From contig URUF01000001.1 in the NCBI GenBank assembly GCA_900550955.1, positions 42,920-106,919 of the forward strand: a DNA stretch of 64,000 nucleotides. The letters run 5' to 3'. Shown here one piece after another: positions 17,937 through 28,010 of the stretch. Positions within the stretch are counted from its first letter, which is position 1. Every line of letters starts with the position of its first letter. The notes under the pieces are model-generated. The model saw nothing but the letters and a program-made list of their open reading frames with translations. It did not search any database and had not been told where the DNA came from. Both the position numbers and the translations under genes were made by a program. The DNA is from an uncultured Eubacteriales bacterium (GTDB lineage: Bacteria; Bacillota; Clostridia; Christensenellales; Aristaeellaceae).

Positions 17937-18698
17937 TTATTCCGCCGTTTTGGATGATTCCTGCATGGGGCGCGCGCCGTGCGCCTCTATACCTCGCTCC
18001 CGGCAGGGGGCGTCCTCGGGCGCGGCCTCGCAACCCTCGCAGCCCAGGCGCTGGGCATGCTTGGCCAGGCAGCTTTCCAGCACCGTCAGCCGCTTCACCA
18101 GCGCCTCCATGCGGTCAAGCATGGGGTCGGGCAGGTTTACCTGATCCAAATCCACCCCGTCGGCGGGCTGGGGCTGCTTCTTTTCCACAATACGGCCCGG
18201 GTTGCCCACCACGGTACAGTTATCCGGCACGTTTTTTAGCACGATCGCGCCCGCGCCCACCTTGCTGTGGTTGCCGATGGTAATGGGCCCAAGCACCTTT
18301 GCCCCCGCGCCGATGGTAACGCCGTTGCCGATGGTGGGGTGGCGCTTGCCGGTATCCTTGCCCGTGCCGCCCAGGGTCACGCCCTGGTAGATGGTTACGT
18401 CGTCGCCGATGATGGTGGTTTCGCCAATCACCACGCCGTCGCCATGGTCAATGAACACCCGCCGCCCGATCTGCGCGCCGGGATGAATCTCGATTCCCGT
18501 TTTATGCCGCGCGCGCTGGCTAATCCACCGCGCCAGAAGCACATGCCCCTTTTCATAAAGCGCGTGCGCCCTACGATGGGATTTCAGCGCCACCAGCCCC
18601 GGGTAGCACAGCCTCACCTCCGCCATGGATTTGGCGGCGGGGTCGCGTGCCAGCACGGCTTCGCGGTCCTCCTTCACAAGGGTTTTCCAATCGCCCAT
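17937..18698 (-). CDS. cysE: Serine O-acetyltransferase
   Basis: CysE makes O-acetylserine from serine and acetyl-CoA, the precursor of cysteine. The 253-residue protein has the left-handed beta-helix repeats IEIHPGAQIGRRVFIDHGDG, VVIGETTIIGDDV and GNGVTIGAGAKVLGPITIG. Catalytic His residues lie in DHGDG and in KRHPTIG. The C-terminus is longer than usual, with about 60 extra residues that include CEGCE and a second Cys-containing stretch. It starts the cysE-cysS-comEA-leuA run. Confidence 0.95.
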   Translation of the reverse strand: MGDWKTLVKEDREAVLARDPAAKSMAEVRLCYPGLVALKSHRRAHALYEKGHVLLARWISQRARHKTGIEIHPGAQIGRRVFIDHGDGVVIGETTIIGDDVTIYQGVTLGGTGKDTGKRHPTIGNGVTIGAGAKVLGPITIGNHSKVGAGAIVLKNVPDNCTVVGNPGRIVEKKQPQPADGVDLDQVNLPDPMLDRMEALVKRLTVLESCLAKHAQRLGCEGCEAAPEDAPCRERGIEAHGARPMQESSKTAE

Positions 18699-18731
18699 TT
18701 ATGTCCCTCCCATTTCTCCGGGGGAAGGGCC

Positions 18732-20825
18732 TCAGGCCTGTTCCTCCTCCCGCGCCGCCGGGAGCTGGATATAAGCGCCGTTAAACACGCCCTCAACATC
18801 CCTCAGCAGCGTTTCCTGCGCGTTGAGCCCCCGCTCGTGCCTGGGCTCAAGCGTATACGCCCCGTCCGGCCCGCGATGGCGGCACTTCTCCGTATCGTTC
18901 CATTGCAGGGCCAGCACATTTTCCACGGCGCGCCTGCACGCCTCGTCCTTCACGGGGAACATCAGCTCCACGCGCTTATACAGGTTGCGCGGCATCCAAT
19001 CCGCCGAGGACAGGTATACCTCGTGCTCGCCGCCGTTTTCAAACACAAACGCGCGCGCGTGCTCCAAATGCCGCCCCACGATGGAGCGCACGCGGATGTT
19101 TTCGCTCACGCCCTCTATGCCGGGAATCAGGCAGCATACGCCGCGCACCATCAGGTCGATCTCAACGCCCGCGCGCCCCGCCTCCAAAAGCGCATGCATC
19201 ACCGGCTCGTCGGACAGGGCGTTCATCTTCGCCATAATTCTGGCGGGCAGGCCCATTTCGGCATTCTCCCGCTCGCGCTCAATCAGGCGCAGCACGGCGG
19301 GCTGGAGCATATCGGGCGCCTTTAGCAGCTCCTGCAGCTCCACCTCGCGCCCATCCAGGCTTTCAAAGAAAGCCGCCGCATCCGCCGTGAGCGCGGGGTC
19401 GGCCGTGAGCAGGCCAAAATCCGTATAGAGCTTGGCCGTGCCATCGTGATAGTTGCCCGTGCCCAGGTGCGCCTCCCGGCGAAGCTGCCCATCCACTTCG
19501 CGCTCAAACAGGGTGATCTTGCTGTGGGTCTTTAGCCCCGGCAGCCCGTACATGACCCGGCAGCCGGCGCGCTTGAGCCGCTCGCCCCAATAAAGGTTGT
19601 TTTCCTCGTCAAAGCGGGCGTGAATCTCAAAGAGCACCTGCACCTCCTTGCCGTTTTCCGCCGCGCGCGCAAGCGCCGCCACAATGGGGCTGTTGCCGCT
19701 CACCCGGTACAGCGTCTGGCGGATGGCCCGCACGGAGGGATCCTCCGCCGCCAGCTGCATCAGGTGAACCACGGGCGCAAAGCTGTGGTAGGGATGGTAC
19801 AAAAGCCAGTCGCGCCGGTCAATCTGCTCAAACGCGTCCTCGCCCATCAGCGCTTCCACCTCAACGGGCTGCACGGCGGGATATTTCAGCTCCGGCCGTT
19901 TCACCAGTCCGTAGAGGTTCATCATCATCTTATTCAAATCCAGCGGCCCCGTGACACGGTAGCGCCTCTCGGCTTCCACCTCAAAGCGTTTCATCAGCAG
20001 GGTGAGCATTTCCTCGCTCATGCGCTCCTCGGCCTCTAGGCGCATCACCGCGCCGCCCACGCGCTTGGCAAGCATGCCGCGCACAGCGGGCACGATATCG
20101 TCCTCGTTGAATTCCTCAATCTCAAAATCCTGGTTGCGCAGGATGCGGAACACCGCCGCGTGCTCCACCTCATCCTTGGGAAACAGGCGGTGCAGATGGT
20201 GCTTCACCACGTCCTCCACGCGGATGAGGCGCTGCACGTCCTTGCTTTGGGACAGGTCAATCAGCCGCGGCAGCGCGGCAGGCAGGCCCACGAGCATAAA
20301 CTGGGCGTTTTTCCTGCGTGGGCGCACCAGCTTTGCGCACAAATACAGCTGCTTTTGGCGCGGCCTGGCGCCATCCAGCGGCTCGGCCTTCAAATACGGG
20401 CGGATTTCCTTTTCAAAGATGCCCTTTTCACGCCTGAGGAGCATTTCATCCAGGCTAAAGGTAGGAAACAGCTGCACGCCCTGCAAATACAGTTCGCTGC
20501 GGATTCCCTCATACAGCGTGTATTGCCTGTTGTTTTGCCTGAGGATCTCCTTGTTCACGCGGCGATACAGCTTTTCCGCCTTCAAGCCGCCCTGCGTTTT
20601 TTTACCCTTTCGCTTGCCGCTTGCCGCCTCCAGCACGCCATGGTAGCGCACCTGCATAAATTCATCCAGATTGGAGGTTACAATCGCCAAAAATTTTGCG
20701 CGCTCCATGAGCGGATTATCGGGGTTATCCGCCTCTGCCTGTACCCGTCCATTAAAGCTTAGCCAGCTCAATTCGCGGTTTTCAATGGCATGCTTATCGG
20801 CCTTTCGCTTATGTGCGCTGCCCAT
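18732..20825 (-). CDS. ppk: Polyphosphate kinase 1
   Basis: Makes polyphosphate from ATP. The 697-residue protein carries the family's N-domain start (NRELSWLSFNGRVQAEAD), PYHSF and the two phospholipase-D-like histidine regions: GLKTHSKITLF (with the autophosphorylated His) and the C-terminal RIMAKMNALSDEPVMHAL. EAHLGTGNYHDGTAKLYTD is also diagnostic. The start at MGSAHK is favoured because GGAGG lies ten bases upstream and the frame's earlier ATG overlaps that site. Polyphosphate links loosely with the phosphate operon elsewhere in the window. Confidence 0.94.
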   Translation of the reverse strand: MGSAHKRKADKHAIENRELSWLSFNGRVQAEADNPDNPLMERAKFLAIVTSNLDEFMQVRYHGVLEAASGKRKGKKTQGGLKAEKLYRRVNKEILRQNNRQYTLYEGIRSELYLQGVQLFPTFSLDEMLLRREKGIFEKEIRPYLKAEPLDGARPRQKQLYLCAKLVRPRRKNAQFMLVGLPAALPRLIDLSQSKDVQRLIRVEDVVKHHLHRLFPKDEVEHAAVFRILRNQDFEIEEFNEDDIVPAVRGMLAKRVGGAVMRLEAEERMSEEMLTLLMKRFEVEAERRYRVTGPLDLNKMMMNLYGLVKRPELKYPAVQPVEVEALMGEDAFEQIDRRDWLLYHPYHSFAPVVHLMQLAAEDPSVRAIRQTLYRVSGNSPIVAALARAAENGKEVQVLFEIHARFDEENNLYWGERLKRAGCRVMYGLPGLKTHSKITLFEREVDGQLRREAHLGTGNYHDGTAKLYTDFGLLTADPALTADAAAFFESLDGREVELQELLKAPDMLQPAVLRLIERERENAEMGLPARIMAKMNALSDEPVMHALLEAGRAGVEIDLMVRGVCCLIPGIEGVSENIRVRSIVGRHLEHARAFVFENGGEHEVYLSSADWMPRNLYKRVELMFPVKDEACRRAVENVLALQWNDTEKCRHRGPDGAYTLEPRHERGLNAQETLLRDVEGVFNGAYIQLPAAREEEQA

Positions 20826-20869
20826 ATGCTCCCGTCCTCCCATTGCTTGCGCAAATGATATGCTTTGTA

Positions 20870-20899
20870 ATTATACCACATTCGTGAAGTTCCTGTCTA
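20870..20899 (-). promoter_or_regulatory. Promoter of ppk
   Basis: On the minus strand TAGACA (20894-20899) and TATAAT (20870-20875) are 18 bases apart, and TGG before TATAAT makes an extended -10. It sits about 45 bases before the ppk start. Confidence 0.65.
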
Positions 20900-20949
20900 T
20901 GGGCGCTTTGCAGTGAAAAGCGCCCCGGACTCAACAGGGGAATCCGCGC

Positions 20950-20978
20950 TTGTAAAGCCAGGCGTTTTTTGGTATAAT
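20950..20978 (+). promoter_or_regulatory. Promoter of the cation transporter gene
   Basis: TTGTAA (20950-20955) and TATAAT (20973-20978) have a 17-base spacer. TGG before the -10 again gives an extended form. The promoter is divergent from that of ppk. Confidence 0.7.
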
Positions 20979-21026
20979 GCATGGATATGACCGCATATAC
21001 CAACGGCACAAAGGAGGCGGCTGCCT

Positions 21027-22190
21027 ATGACCGCATGGCTCATCCGTACCTTTATCCATAATGCCTCCGCCGTGGAGGATCCCGACGTGCGCGCCGCCTA
21101 TGGCACGTTGGCTTCCATCACGGGCGTTTTGGTCAATCTGCTGCTGTCCGGCGCAAAGTTCCTGGTGGGTGTGCTCAGCGGGTCCGTAGCCATCACGGCG
21201 GACGCGGCCAACAACCTTTCCGACGCGGCGGGCAGCATCGTTACCTTCATCACCACGCGCCTGGCGCATAAGCCCGTGGACCAGGAACATCCCTTCGGCC
21301 ACGGACGCATGGAATACATCGGTTCCCTGGGCGTGGGCGCGCTGGTTGTGCTCATGGGTTTGGGCCTGCTGCGCGATAGCGTTACAGCGATCTTTCATCC
21401 CGAGCCGCTGGCCGTCAGCTGGCCGGTGCTTGTGGTTTTGGGGCTGTCCATGCTGGCAAAGCTGTGGCTGTATCTGTTTTACCGCAAGCTGGGCAAGGCC
21501 GTAAACAACGGCACGCTGCTGGCTGCCTCCAAGGATAGCCTGGGCGACGTGCTCTCCACCGGCGCGGTGCTTGTAAGCGTGCTGCTGGCCTGGGTCTTTG
21601 GCTGGGTGATTGACGGCTATATCGGCCTGCTGGTGGCGGTGATCGTGCTCAAGGCGGGCTTTGGGGTATGCCGCGACACGATGGATAGCCTGCTGGGCGG
21701 CAAGCCCGATCCCGAAAAGACCCGCCGCATCCGCGAGATGCTTTTGGCCCATGAGGGCATTTTGGGCGTGCACGACCTGGTGCTGCATGACTATGGCCCG
21801 GGCCGCTGCATCGCTTCCGTGCATGCGGAGGTGAGCGCGGACAGCGATATCGTAGCCATTCATGAAGTCATTGACGATGCGGAGCGCGAGATCGGGCAGG
21901 AGCTGCACATGGCCATATGCATCCATATGGATCCTATCGTCACCGCGGACGAAACCACCAACCGCGTCCGCAGCCAAATGCAGGCTTTTTTGCAAAATAC
22001 CGATCCCGCCCTCTCCCTGCACGATTTTCGCATGGTGCCGGGGCAGGGCCACATCAACCTGATCTTTGACTGCGTGCTGCCCGTGGGCTACAAGACGCGC
22101 GACGAGCTGCTTCAATCCCTCAAGGCCTACGCCCTGTCGCTGGATCCGCGCTACTGCCTGGTGGTGCAGTTCGACACGGATTTCACCTGA
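21027..22190 (+). CDS. Cation diffusion facilitator family transporter
   Basis: A 387-residue divalent-metal/proton antiporter, probably for Zn, Mn or Fe. Six membrane helices are expected. Helix 2 has the metal-site motif SVAITADAANNLSDAAGS, followed by HPFGHGRMEYIG, and helix 5 has LLAASKDSLGDVLSTGAVLV. The cytoplasmic C-domain carries HDLVLHDYGPG. A C-terminal extension of roughly 80 residues (VRSQMQAFLQNTDP onward) is longer than in FieF. AAGGAGG precedes the ATG. Confidence 0.92.
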   Translation: MTAWLIRTFIHNASAVEDPDVRAAYGTLASITGVLVNLLLSGAKFLVGVLSGSVAITADAANNLSDAAGSIVTFITTRLAHKPVDQEHPFGHGRMEYIGSLGVGALVVLMGLGLLRDSVTAIFHPEPLAVSWPVLVVLGLSMLAKLWLYLFYRKLGKAVNNGTLLAASKDSLGDVLSTGAVLVSVLLAWVFGWVIDGYIGLLVAVIVLKAGFGVCRDTMDSLLGGKPDPEKTRRIREMLLAHEGILGVHDLVLHDYGPGRCIASVHAEVSADSDIVAIHEVIDDAEREIGQELHMAICIHMDPIVTADETTNRVRSQMQAFLQNTDPALSLHDFRMVPGQGHINLIFDCVLPVGYKTRDELLQSLKAYALSLDPRYCLVVQFDTDFT

Positions 22191-22206
22191 TTTTCCCACC
22201 CGCACG

Positions 22207-22264
22207 AAAAGCGCCCTCTCAATGCGTTTGGTTTCCAGTCACCACGCATAAAGGAGGGCTTTTT
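22207..22264 (+). terminator. Terminator-like hairpin that contains the next gene's ribosome binding site
   Basis: AAAAGC-CCCTC on the left pairs with GAGGG-GCTTTTT on the right, and inner ATGCG pairs with CGCAT. The right arm includes AAGGAGGG, the ribosome binding site for the LCP gene. It can therefore end transcription after the cation transporter or hide the LCP initiation site. Confidence 0.55.
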
Positions 22265-22266
22265 CC

Positions 22267-23136
22267 ATGCATTCGTTTATCAAACGCGCCGCCGCGCTGC
22301 TGTGCGCCATTCTGCTGGCCTGCGCGGCGCTTCCTGCCTACGCAGGCAGCGGCGAACCCTTCAACGTTCTTCTCATCGGCGTAGATACGAAGGATGAGGA
22401 GCAGGCGGGGCGCAGCGATGTAATGCTGCTTATCAGCCTTTCGCCGGAAAAGGGCAGCGTGCGCATGCTTTCGTTCCTGCGGGACTTATACGTGCCCATT
22501 CCCGGCCATGGCCAAACCCGGCTGAACGCGGCCTATTTCTATGGCGGCGAGCGCCTGCTGCGCGATACGCTGGAAAGCGCCTTTGGCGTGCATATCGACC
22601 GGTATGCGTCCGTCCATTTTTCCCTTATGGCAGAGCTTGTGGAGCTGGCCGGCGGCGTAGAGGTGGATGTGAGCAACAAGGAGCTCGCGCAGCTTAACGA
22701 GATCATACGGCACTACAACAAGCGCATAGGCGAAGCCGTAAACCAGGACGTGCTGGCAGCCGCAGGCAAGCAGCGCCTCAACGGCAAGCAGGCGCTAAGC
22801 TATTGCCGCATCCGGAAGATCGATAGCGATTTTCAGCGTACCGGCCGCCAGCAGGCGGTGCTGACCGCCCTGTTTGAGCAGGTGCGCGCGCTGGATGCGC
22901 TCTCGCTTGTTAAATTTACGCTGCAAGCTCTCGGCAAGGTGGAAACCGACCTTACGCCCCAGGATATCGCCGACCTGCTGCCCATGCTTACGCAGGCGGA
23001 CGCCTCGGCCATCCAAACCGCGCACGTGCCCTTTGAGGGCGCCTATACCGATGAAACCATAGGCGGCATGATGGTGCTCAAGCCCGATTTCAAGCAGAAT
23101 CAAAAGCTGATCCAGCGCTTCCTTTCGCAGCCATAA
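22267..23136 (+). CDS. LytR-CpsA-Psr family glycopolymer transferase
   Basis: LCP proteins attach lipid-linked polymers to peptidoglycan on the outer face of the membrane. The 289-residue protein begins with a signal or anchor helix (AAALLCAILLACAALPAYA). The LCP core shows NVLLIGVDTKDEEQAGRSDV, SFLRDLYVPIPGHGQTRLNA (with the conserved Arg and Asp), YASVHFSLMAELVELAGGVEV and LSYCRIRKIDSDFQRTGRQQ. It may be the enzyme that ligates the exopolysaccharide made by the cluster at 8-14.6 kb, though the two loci are apart. Confidence 0.92.
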   Translation: MHSFIKRAAALLCAILLACAALPAYAGSGEPFNVLLIGVDTKDEEQAGRSDVMLLISLSPEKGSVRMLSFLRDLYVPIPGHGQTRLNAAYFYGGERLLRDTLESAFGVHIDRYASVHFSLMAELVELAGGVEVDVSNKELAQLNEIIRHYNKRIGEAVNQDVLAAAGKQRLNGKQALSYCRIRKIDSDFQRTGRQQAVLTALFEQVRALDALSLVKFTLQALGKVETDLTPQDIADLLPMLTQADASAIQTAHVPFEGAYTDETIGGMMVLKPDFKQNQKLIQRFLSQP

Positions 23137-23146
23137 AGGAACAACA

Positions 23147-23185
23147 GGGCCCGGTTCCGCTCACGCGAAACCGGGCCCCTTTTTT
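23147..23185. terminator. Strong convergent terminator
   Basis: A perfect 10-bp stem (GGGCCCGGTT / AACCGGGCCC) is followed by CTTTTTT on the plus strand. It closes the LCP gene and, read on the other strand, lies just after the oppA stop. Confidence 0.88.
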
Positions 23186-23199
23186 ATACAGGCTTCAGC

Positions 23200-24879
23200 T
23201 TAGCGGCCGAACTGTACGTCGTTGTTGCCGGAGTTGGTTTCCCACATCTCAAGCATGTTGATAGGATCGTTGAAGTCAGCCAGCCAGCCGTTGCGGGCCA
23301 CGTCGTAGCTGCCGTTCTTACGGTCGTTCAGGAACACGTTCCACTCGCAGGTGCGGATGGTCATGTTGATGCCTACCGCGGCCAGATCCTGCTGGATGCA
23401 CTCGGCGATAGCCACATGGCCGGTGCCCTCGTTGGTGAGGTACTCGAAGGTGAGGGGGGTGCTAGCGGAGAGCATGCCGTTGTCGTCGAACTCATAGCCG
23501 GCGGTCTTGAGCAGCTCGATCGCGCCTTCCACGTCCACTTCCTCGCTGTAATAGCCGTCGCCCACGGGGAAGGTGTAAGCGTCGTCATTGGTCTTGAACA
23601 CGCCGCCGTTGCCGTCCATCATACCGGCGGGGATGAAGGAGGTAGCGGGCTGCTGGCCGGTCTGGCCAACGGTTTCCACGATGTACTCGCGGTCTACCAG
23701 CTTGGCGAAGGCGCGGCGCATGGCGTTGGCCTGCTCCACGGTCTTGCCGTCAAACAGGTGGCTCTTTACGTTGAAGCAGGCATAGTAGGTGCCCAGGTTG
23801 CCCACGATGTGGAACTCAGGATTGTCGAGCAGAACCTGAATCTGGTCGTTAGGCACGGTATCGATGAAGTCCAGGTTGCCGGCCTGATAGGCGGCGTATA
23901 CGGCGGTATCGTCGGCGGAGAGCATCAGCTCAAGGCGCTCGATCTTCACGTTCTCGGCATCGTACCAGTTGGGGTTCTTTTCGTAAACCATGCTCTCGTT
24001 GTGCTTCCACTCGGTGAGCACATAGGGGCCGCAGCCCACAAAGCCGGCCTCGGTAGCCCAAGCGCCGGGATTGAGCACCTTGCCGTCCTCGCCCAGGTAG
24101 CCCTCGGCGCCCTCAACCACATCCTGCTTCACAGCAAAGAAGGTGGGGAAAGCGGCCAGATCCAGGAAGTACACGCAGGGAGCGGCCATTTCCACGGTCA
24201 GGGTCTTGCCATCCTCAGAGGCGGTCACAGCCAGGTCGTCCGGATAGCCCTTGATGCCGTTGAACATGTAGCCGTAGTCGGCAGCGGTTTCGGTAGCGGC
24301 AGCGCGCTTCCAGCTCCACTCAAAGTCCTTGGCGGTCAGGTCGGAGCCGTCGCTCCACTTCAGGCCGTCCTTCATGGTGAAGGTGTAGGTCAGGCCATCC
24401 TCGCTCATCTCGTAGCCTTCGGCGAAGTTGGGAACCAGCTGGCCCTCGGCGTCATAGGTGTACAGGCCGCCAAAGGACATAATGGCCAGGCAGGCGCCGT
24501 CCACGGAGCTGTTCAGCGCGGGATCCAGCTTGTCCGGCTCGCTGGCCAGCTGCAGGCGCAGGGTGGTGGCGTCGCCGTTGGTGGCATACTGGAAGAACTT
24601 GTTGCCGTAGGCATTGTAGTAGATGCCCTCGACGCCTTCCTTCTGCATGAAGATGTCGTTGTAATAGTAGATGGGCAGCAGAGCGCCGGTTTCCATGAGC
24701 ATATCCTCAGCCTTGTGCATGAGGGCCTCACGTTCGGCCAGATCGGTCGTGGTCTTGATCTCCGCAATCAGCGCGTCGTACTCCGTCCAATCGGGCTCGG
24801 AGCCTTCATCCGCGAAAGCGGGCGCCATGCAGGCAACGATCATCATCATTACCAGCAGGGCAGAAAGCAACTTTTTCAT
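23200..24879 (-). CDS. oppA: Oligopeptide ABC transporter substrate-binding protein, circularly permuted
   Basis: A 559-residue SBP_bac_5 family protein that would capture peptides for OppBCDF. The signal peptide contains a possible lipobox (IVAC, Cys17) and also an AFA signal-peptidase site. Domain order is abnormal. Residues 33-99 (EYDALIAEIKTTTD, AEDMLMETGALLPIYYY, GVEGIYYNAYGNKFFQYA) correspond to the normal C-terminal end of the family. The normal N-terminus (LASEPDKLDPALNSSVDGA) begins only at about residue 111. The rest follows in order (LKWSDGSDLTAKDFEWSWKR, NPNWYD, TVPNDQI, REYIVETVGQTGQQPATSF) and the ORF ends DFNDPINMLEMW then SGNNDVQFGR, exactly where the moved segment normally starts. 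It is the last gene of the operon; AGGAGG precedes MKKLL. Confidence 0.9.
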   Translation of the reverse strand: MKKLLSALLVMMMIVACMAPAFADEGSEPDWTEYDALIAEIKTTTDLAEREALMHKAEDMLMETGALLPIYYYNDIFMQKEGVEGIYYNAYGNKFFQYATNGDATTLRLQLASEPDKLDPALNSSVDGACLAIMSFGGLYTYDAEGQLVPNFAEGYEMSEDGLTYTFTMKDGLKWSDGSDLTAKDFEWSWKRAAATETAADYGYMFNGIKGYPDDLAVTASEDGKTLTVEMAAPCVYFLDLAAFPTFFAVKQDVVEGAEGYLGEDGKVLNPGAWATEAGFVGCGPYVLTEWKHNESMVYEKNPNWYDAENVKIERLELMLSADDTAVYAAYQAGNLDFIDTVPNDQIQVLLDNPEFHIVGNLGTYYACFNVKSHLFDGKTVEQANAMRRAFAKLVDREYIVETVGQTGQQPATSFIPAGMMDGNGGVFKTNDDAYTFPVGDGYYSEEVDVEGAIELLKTAGYEFDDNGMLSASTPLTFEYLTNEGTGHVAIAECIQQDLAAVGINMTIRTCEWNVFLNDRKNGSYDVARNGWLADFNDPINMLEMWETNSGNNDVQFGR

Positions 24880-24938
24880 TGTTCGTTTCCTCCTGATTTT
24901 TATTTCCAAAGGCCGCCGTTTGAAAGCGTCCCTTAGAG

Positions 24939-25900
24939 TCAATAATGGGGATTCCAGCAGGCAATGCTGTGGCCGGGGGCCGTTTCGGCCAGGTGCGGGC
25001 ATTCCTGGGCGCACCTTTCCGTGGCATAACGGCAGCGGGTGCGGAAGGGGCAGCCCGTGGGCATGTGCAGGGGGCTGGGCACATCGCCCTCCAGCGGGAT
25101 GCGGTGGCGCGTGCGCGCCGTGTCCGGGTCTGGAATGGGAATGGCCGAAATCAGCGATTGCGTATAGGGATGCTGCGGGTTGTTCACCACATCCTCGGCG
25201 CTGCCAATTTCCACAATCCGCCCCAGATACATCACCGCGATGCGATGGCTTATGTGCTGAACCACCAATAGGTCGTGCGCGATAAACAGATAGGCGATGC
25301 CCAGCTTTTGCTGCAATTCCTCAAAGGTGTTGATAATCTGCGCCTGGATGGATACGTCCAGGGCGCTCACCGGCTCGTCGCACACGATGAATTTGGGGTT
25401 CACCGCCAACGCGCGCGCAATGCCGATGCGCTGGCGCTGTCCGCCGGAAAACTCGTGCGCGTAGCGGCGGGCATGGTCGCTATTGAGGCCCACCAGGGTG
25501 AGCAGCTCGGCGATCCTGTCGCTGCGCTCCTTCTTAGTGGCGTACAGGTGGTGAATATCCAACGGCTCGCCCACGATATCCGCCACCGTCATGCGCGGGT
25601 TCAGCGAGGAGTACGGGTCCTGGAAAACAATTTGCATATCCTTGCGGTAATGGGAGATGTTATTGGCCGTAATCCTGTTCCCGTTATAGATCACTTCGCC
25701 GCCGGTGGGCTTATACAGGTGCAGGATGGTGCGGCCCACGGTGGTTTTGCCGCAGCCGGATTCGCCCACCAGGCCCAGCGTTTCGCCCGGCTTGATGGAG
25801 AAGGAAACGCCGTCCACCGCCTTCAGCGGAATGGAGCCAAACCAGCCGGAGCGCACGGGAAAATACTGCTTAAGGTCACGAACCTCCAGAATGTACTCGC

Positions 25901-25904
<4 letters not shown>
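24939..25904 (-). CDS. oppF: Oligopeptide ABC transporter ATP-binding protein OppF
   Basis: A 321-residue ATPase of the peptide transporter. Walker A is GESGCGKTTVGR, the signature is FSGGQRQRIGIARAL, and Walker B is FIVCDEPVSALDVS. The C-terminal oligopeptide/dipeptide extension carries Cys residues (CPFRTRC, CAQECPHL) that in this family can bind an Fe-S cluster. It starts at MSEYIL with a 4-base ATGA overlap to oppD; a longer frame start is not supported. Confidence 0.94.
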
Positions 25905-26914
<1,010 letters not shown>

Positions 26915-26915
26915 G

Positions 26916-27995
26916 TTACCTCCTCAGCTTGGGGTCGAACGCATCGCGCAGGCCGTCGCCCAGCAGGTTGAAGCTGAGCACAATCAGGCAAATGCTGATC
27001 GCCGGGAAAAGCATCTTCCACGGGTAGGTCTGCATGCCGCCGCGCGCCGCGTTAGCCAGGGAGCCCAGCGACGGCATAGGCGCCTGAACGCCCAGGCCGA
27101 TAAAGCTTAAAAAGCTCTCGGTAAAGATGGCGGAGGGAATTTGCAGCGCCACGGAGATGAAAATCACGCTCATGCAGTTGGGCAGAATATGCTTGAGGAT
27201 AATCCTATCCGCCTTGGCGTTCAAAGCGCGCGCCGCCAGCACGTATTCGTTGGTTTTGATGGAAAGGATCTGGCCACGCACCAGGCGCGCCATGCTTACC
27301 CAGTACAAAAGGCCGAATACCACGAACAGGCTGAGCATATTCGTGCCAAGCTGCGCCAGCACCGTACCCTCCAGCGCCTTGCCCAGCACCTGGTTTAGCA
27401 CCACGGAGAGCAAAATCACCATCAGCGTGTCCGGCAGGGAATAGATGATATCCACAATGCGCATCATAATCAGGTCCACCTTGCCGCCGCAGTAGCCCGA
27501 TATGGAGCCATACAGCAGGCCGATCACCAGAACAATCAGGCTGGCGAACAGGCCCACCGTAAGCGATACGCGCGCGCCGAAAACCACGCGGATAAAGTAG
27601 TCGCGGCACAATTCGTCGGTTCCAAAGATGTGGGGGAAAATCTTCTGCCCCTCCTCGATGGCTTTCAGCTCGTTTTTGGAGTACTGGAAGGGCGCCAGGT
27701 TTTTGGCGGTCTTATCGCGCTTGCCGTTTACCTCGATCATTTGCGAATAGGAGTAGGGGTACACCATCGGCACGACGACGATGATTACCAGCATCACCGC
27801 CAGCACGATCAGGCTGGCCACGGCAAGCGGGTTTTTAAACAGCTTGCGCATGCCGTCGCGGAAGAAGGTGGTGGACTCCCGCATTTTCTCATGCTGCTGC
27901 TTTTCCTCGTCCGTGGCGGGGGTAAACTTGCTCAAATCAATTTGCAGGCTCAAGAGGTTTTTCTTGGGCAGCTTATCTTCTACAAACTCATGCAT
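26916..27995 (-). CDS. oppC: Oligopeptide ABC transporter permease OppC
   Basis: A 359-residue permease. A long cytoplasmic N-terminus leads to the first helix (NPLAVASLIVLAVMLVIIVV). An external insert is followed by the permease core HIFGTDELCRDYFIRVVFGA and the EAA coupling loop (EYVLAARALNAKADRIILKH), ending GDGLRDAFDPKLRR, typical of OppC/DppC. GGAGG lies before the ATG. Confidence 0.94.
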   Translation of the reverse strand: MHEFVEDKLPKKNLLSLQIDLSKFTPATDEEKQQHEKMRESTTFFRDGMRKLFKNPLAVASLIVLAVMLVIIVVVPMVYPYSYSQMIEVNGKRDKTAKNLAPFQYSKNELKAIEEGQKIFPHIFGTDELCRDYFIRVVFGARVSLTVGLFASLIVLVIGLLYGSISGYCGGKVDLIMMRIVDIIYSLPDTLMVILLSVVLNQVLGKALEGTVLAQLGTNMLSLFVVFGLLYWVSMARLVRGQILSIKTNEYVLAARALNAKADRIILKHILPNCMSVIFISVALQIPSAIFTESFLSFIGLGVQAPMPSLGSLANAARGGMQTYPWKMLFPAISICLIVLSFNLLGDGLRDAFDPKLRR

Positions 27996-28010
27996 GAAAC
28001 GCCGTCCTCC

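Noticed and set aside
20931..22205. 424-codon minus-strand frame opposite the cation transporter
   Set aside because: His/Gln-rich antisense translation with no family; the plus-strand gene has clear motifs and an RBS.
23416..24936. 506-codon plus-strand frame opposite oppA
   Set aside because: Its Val/His/Gly-rich translation mirrors the oppA codon bias; no domain and no RBS.
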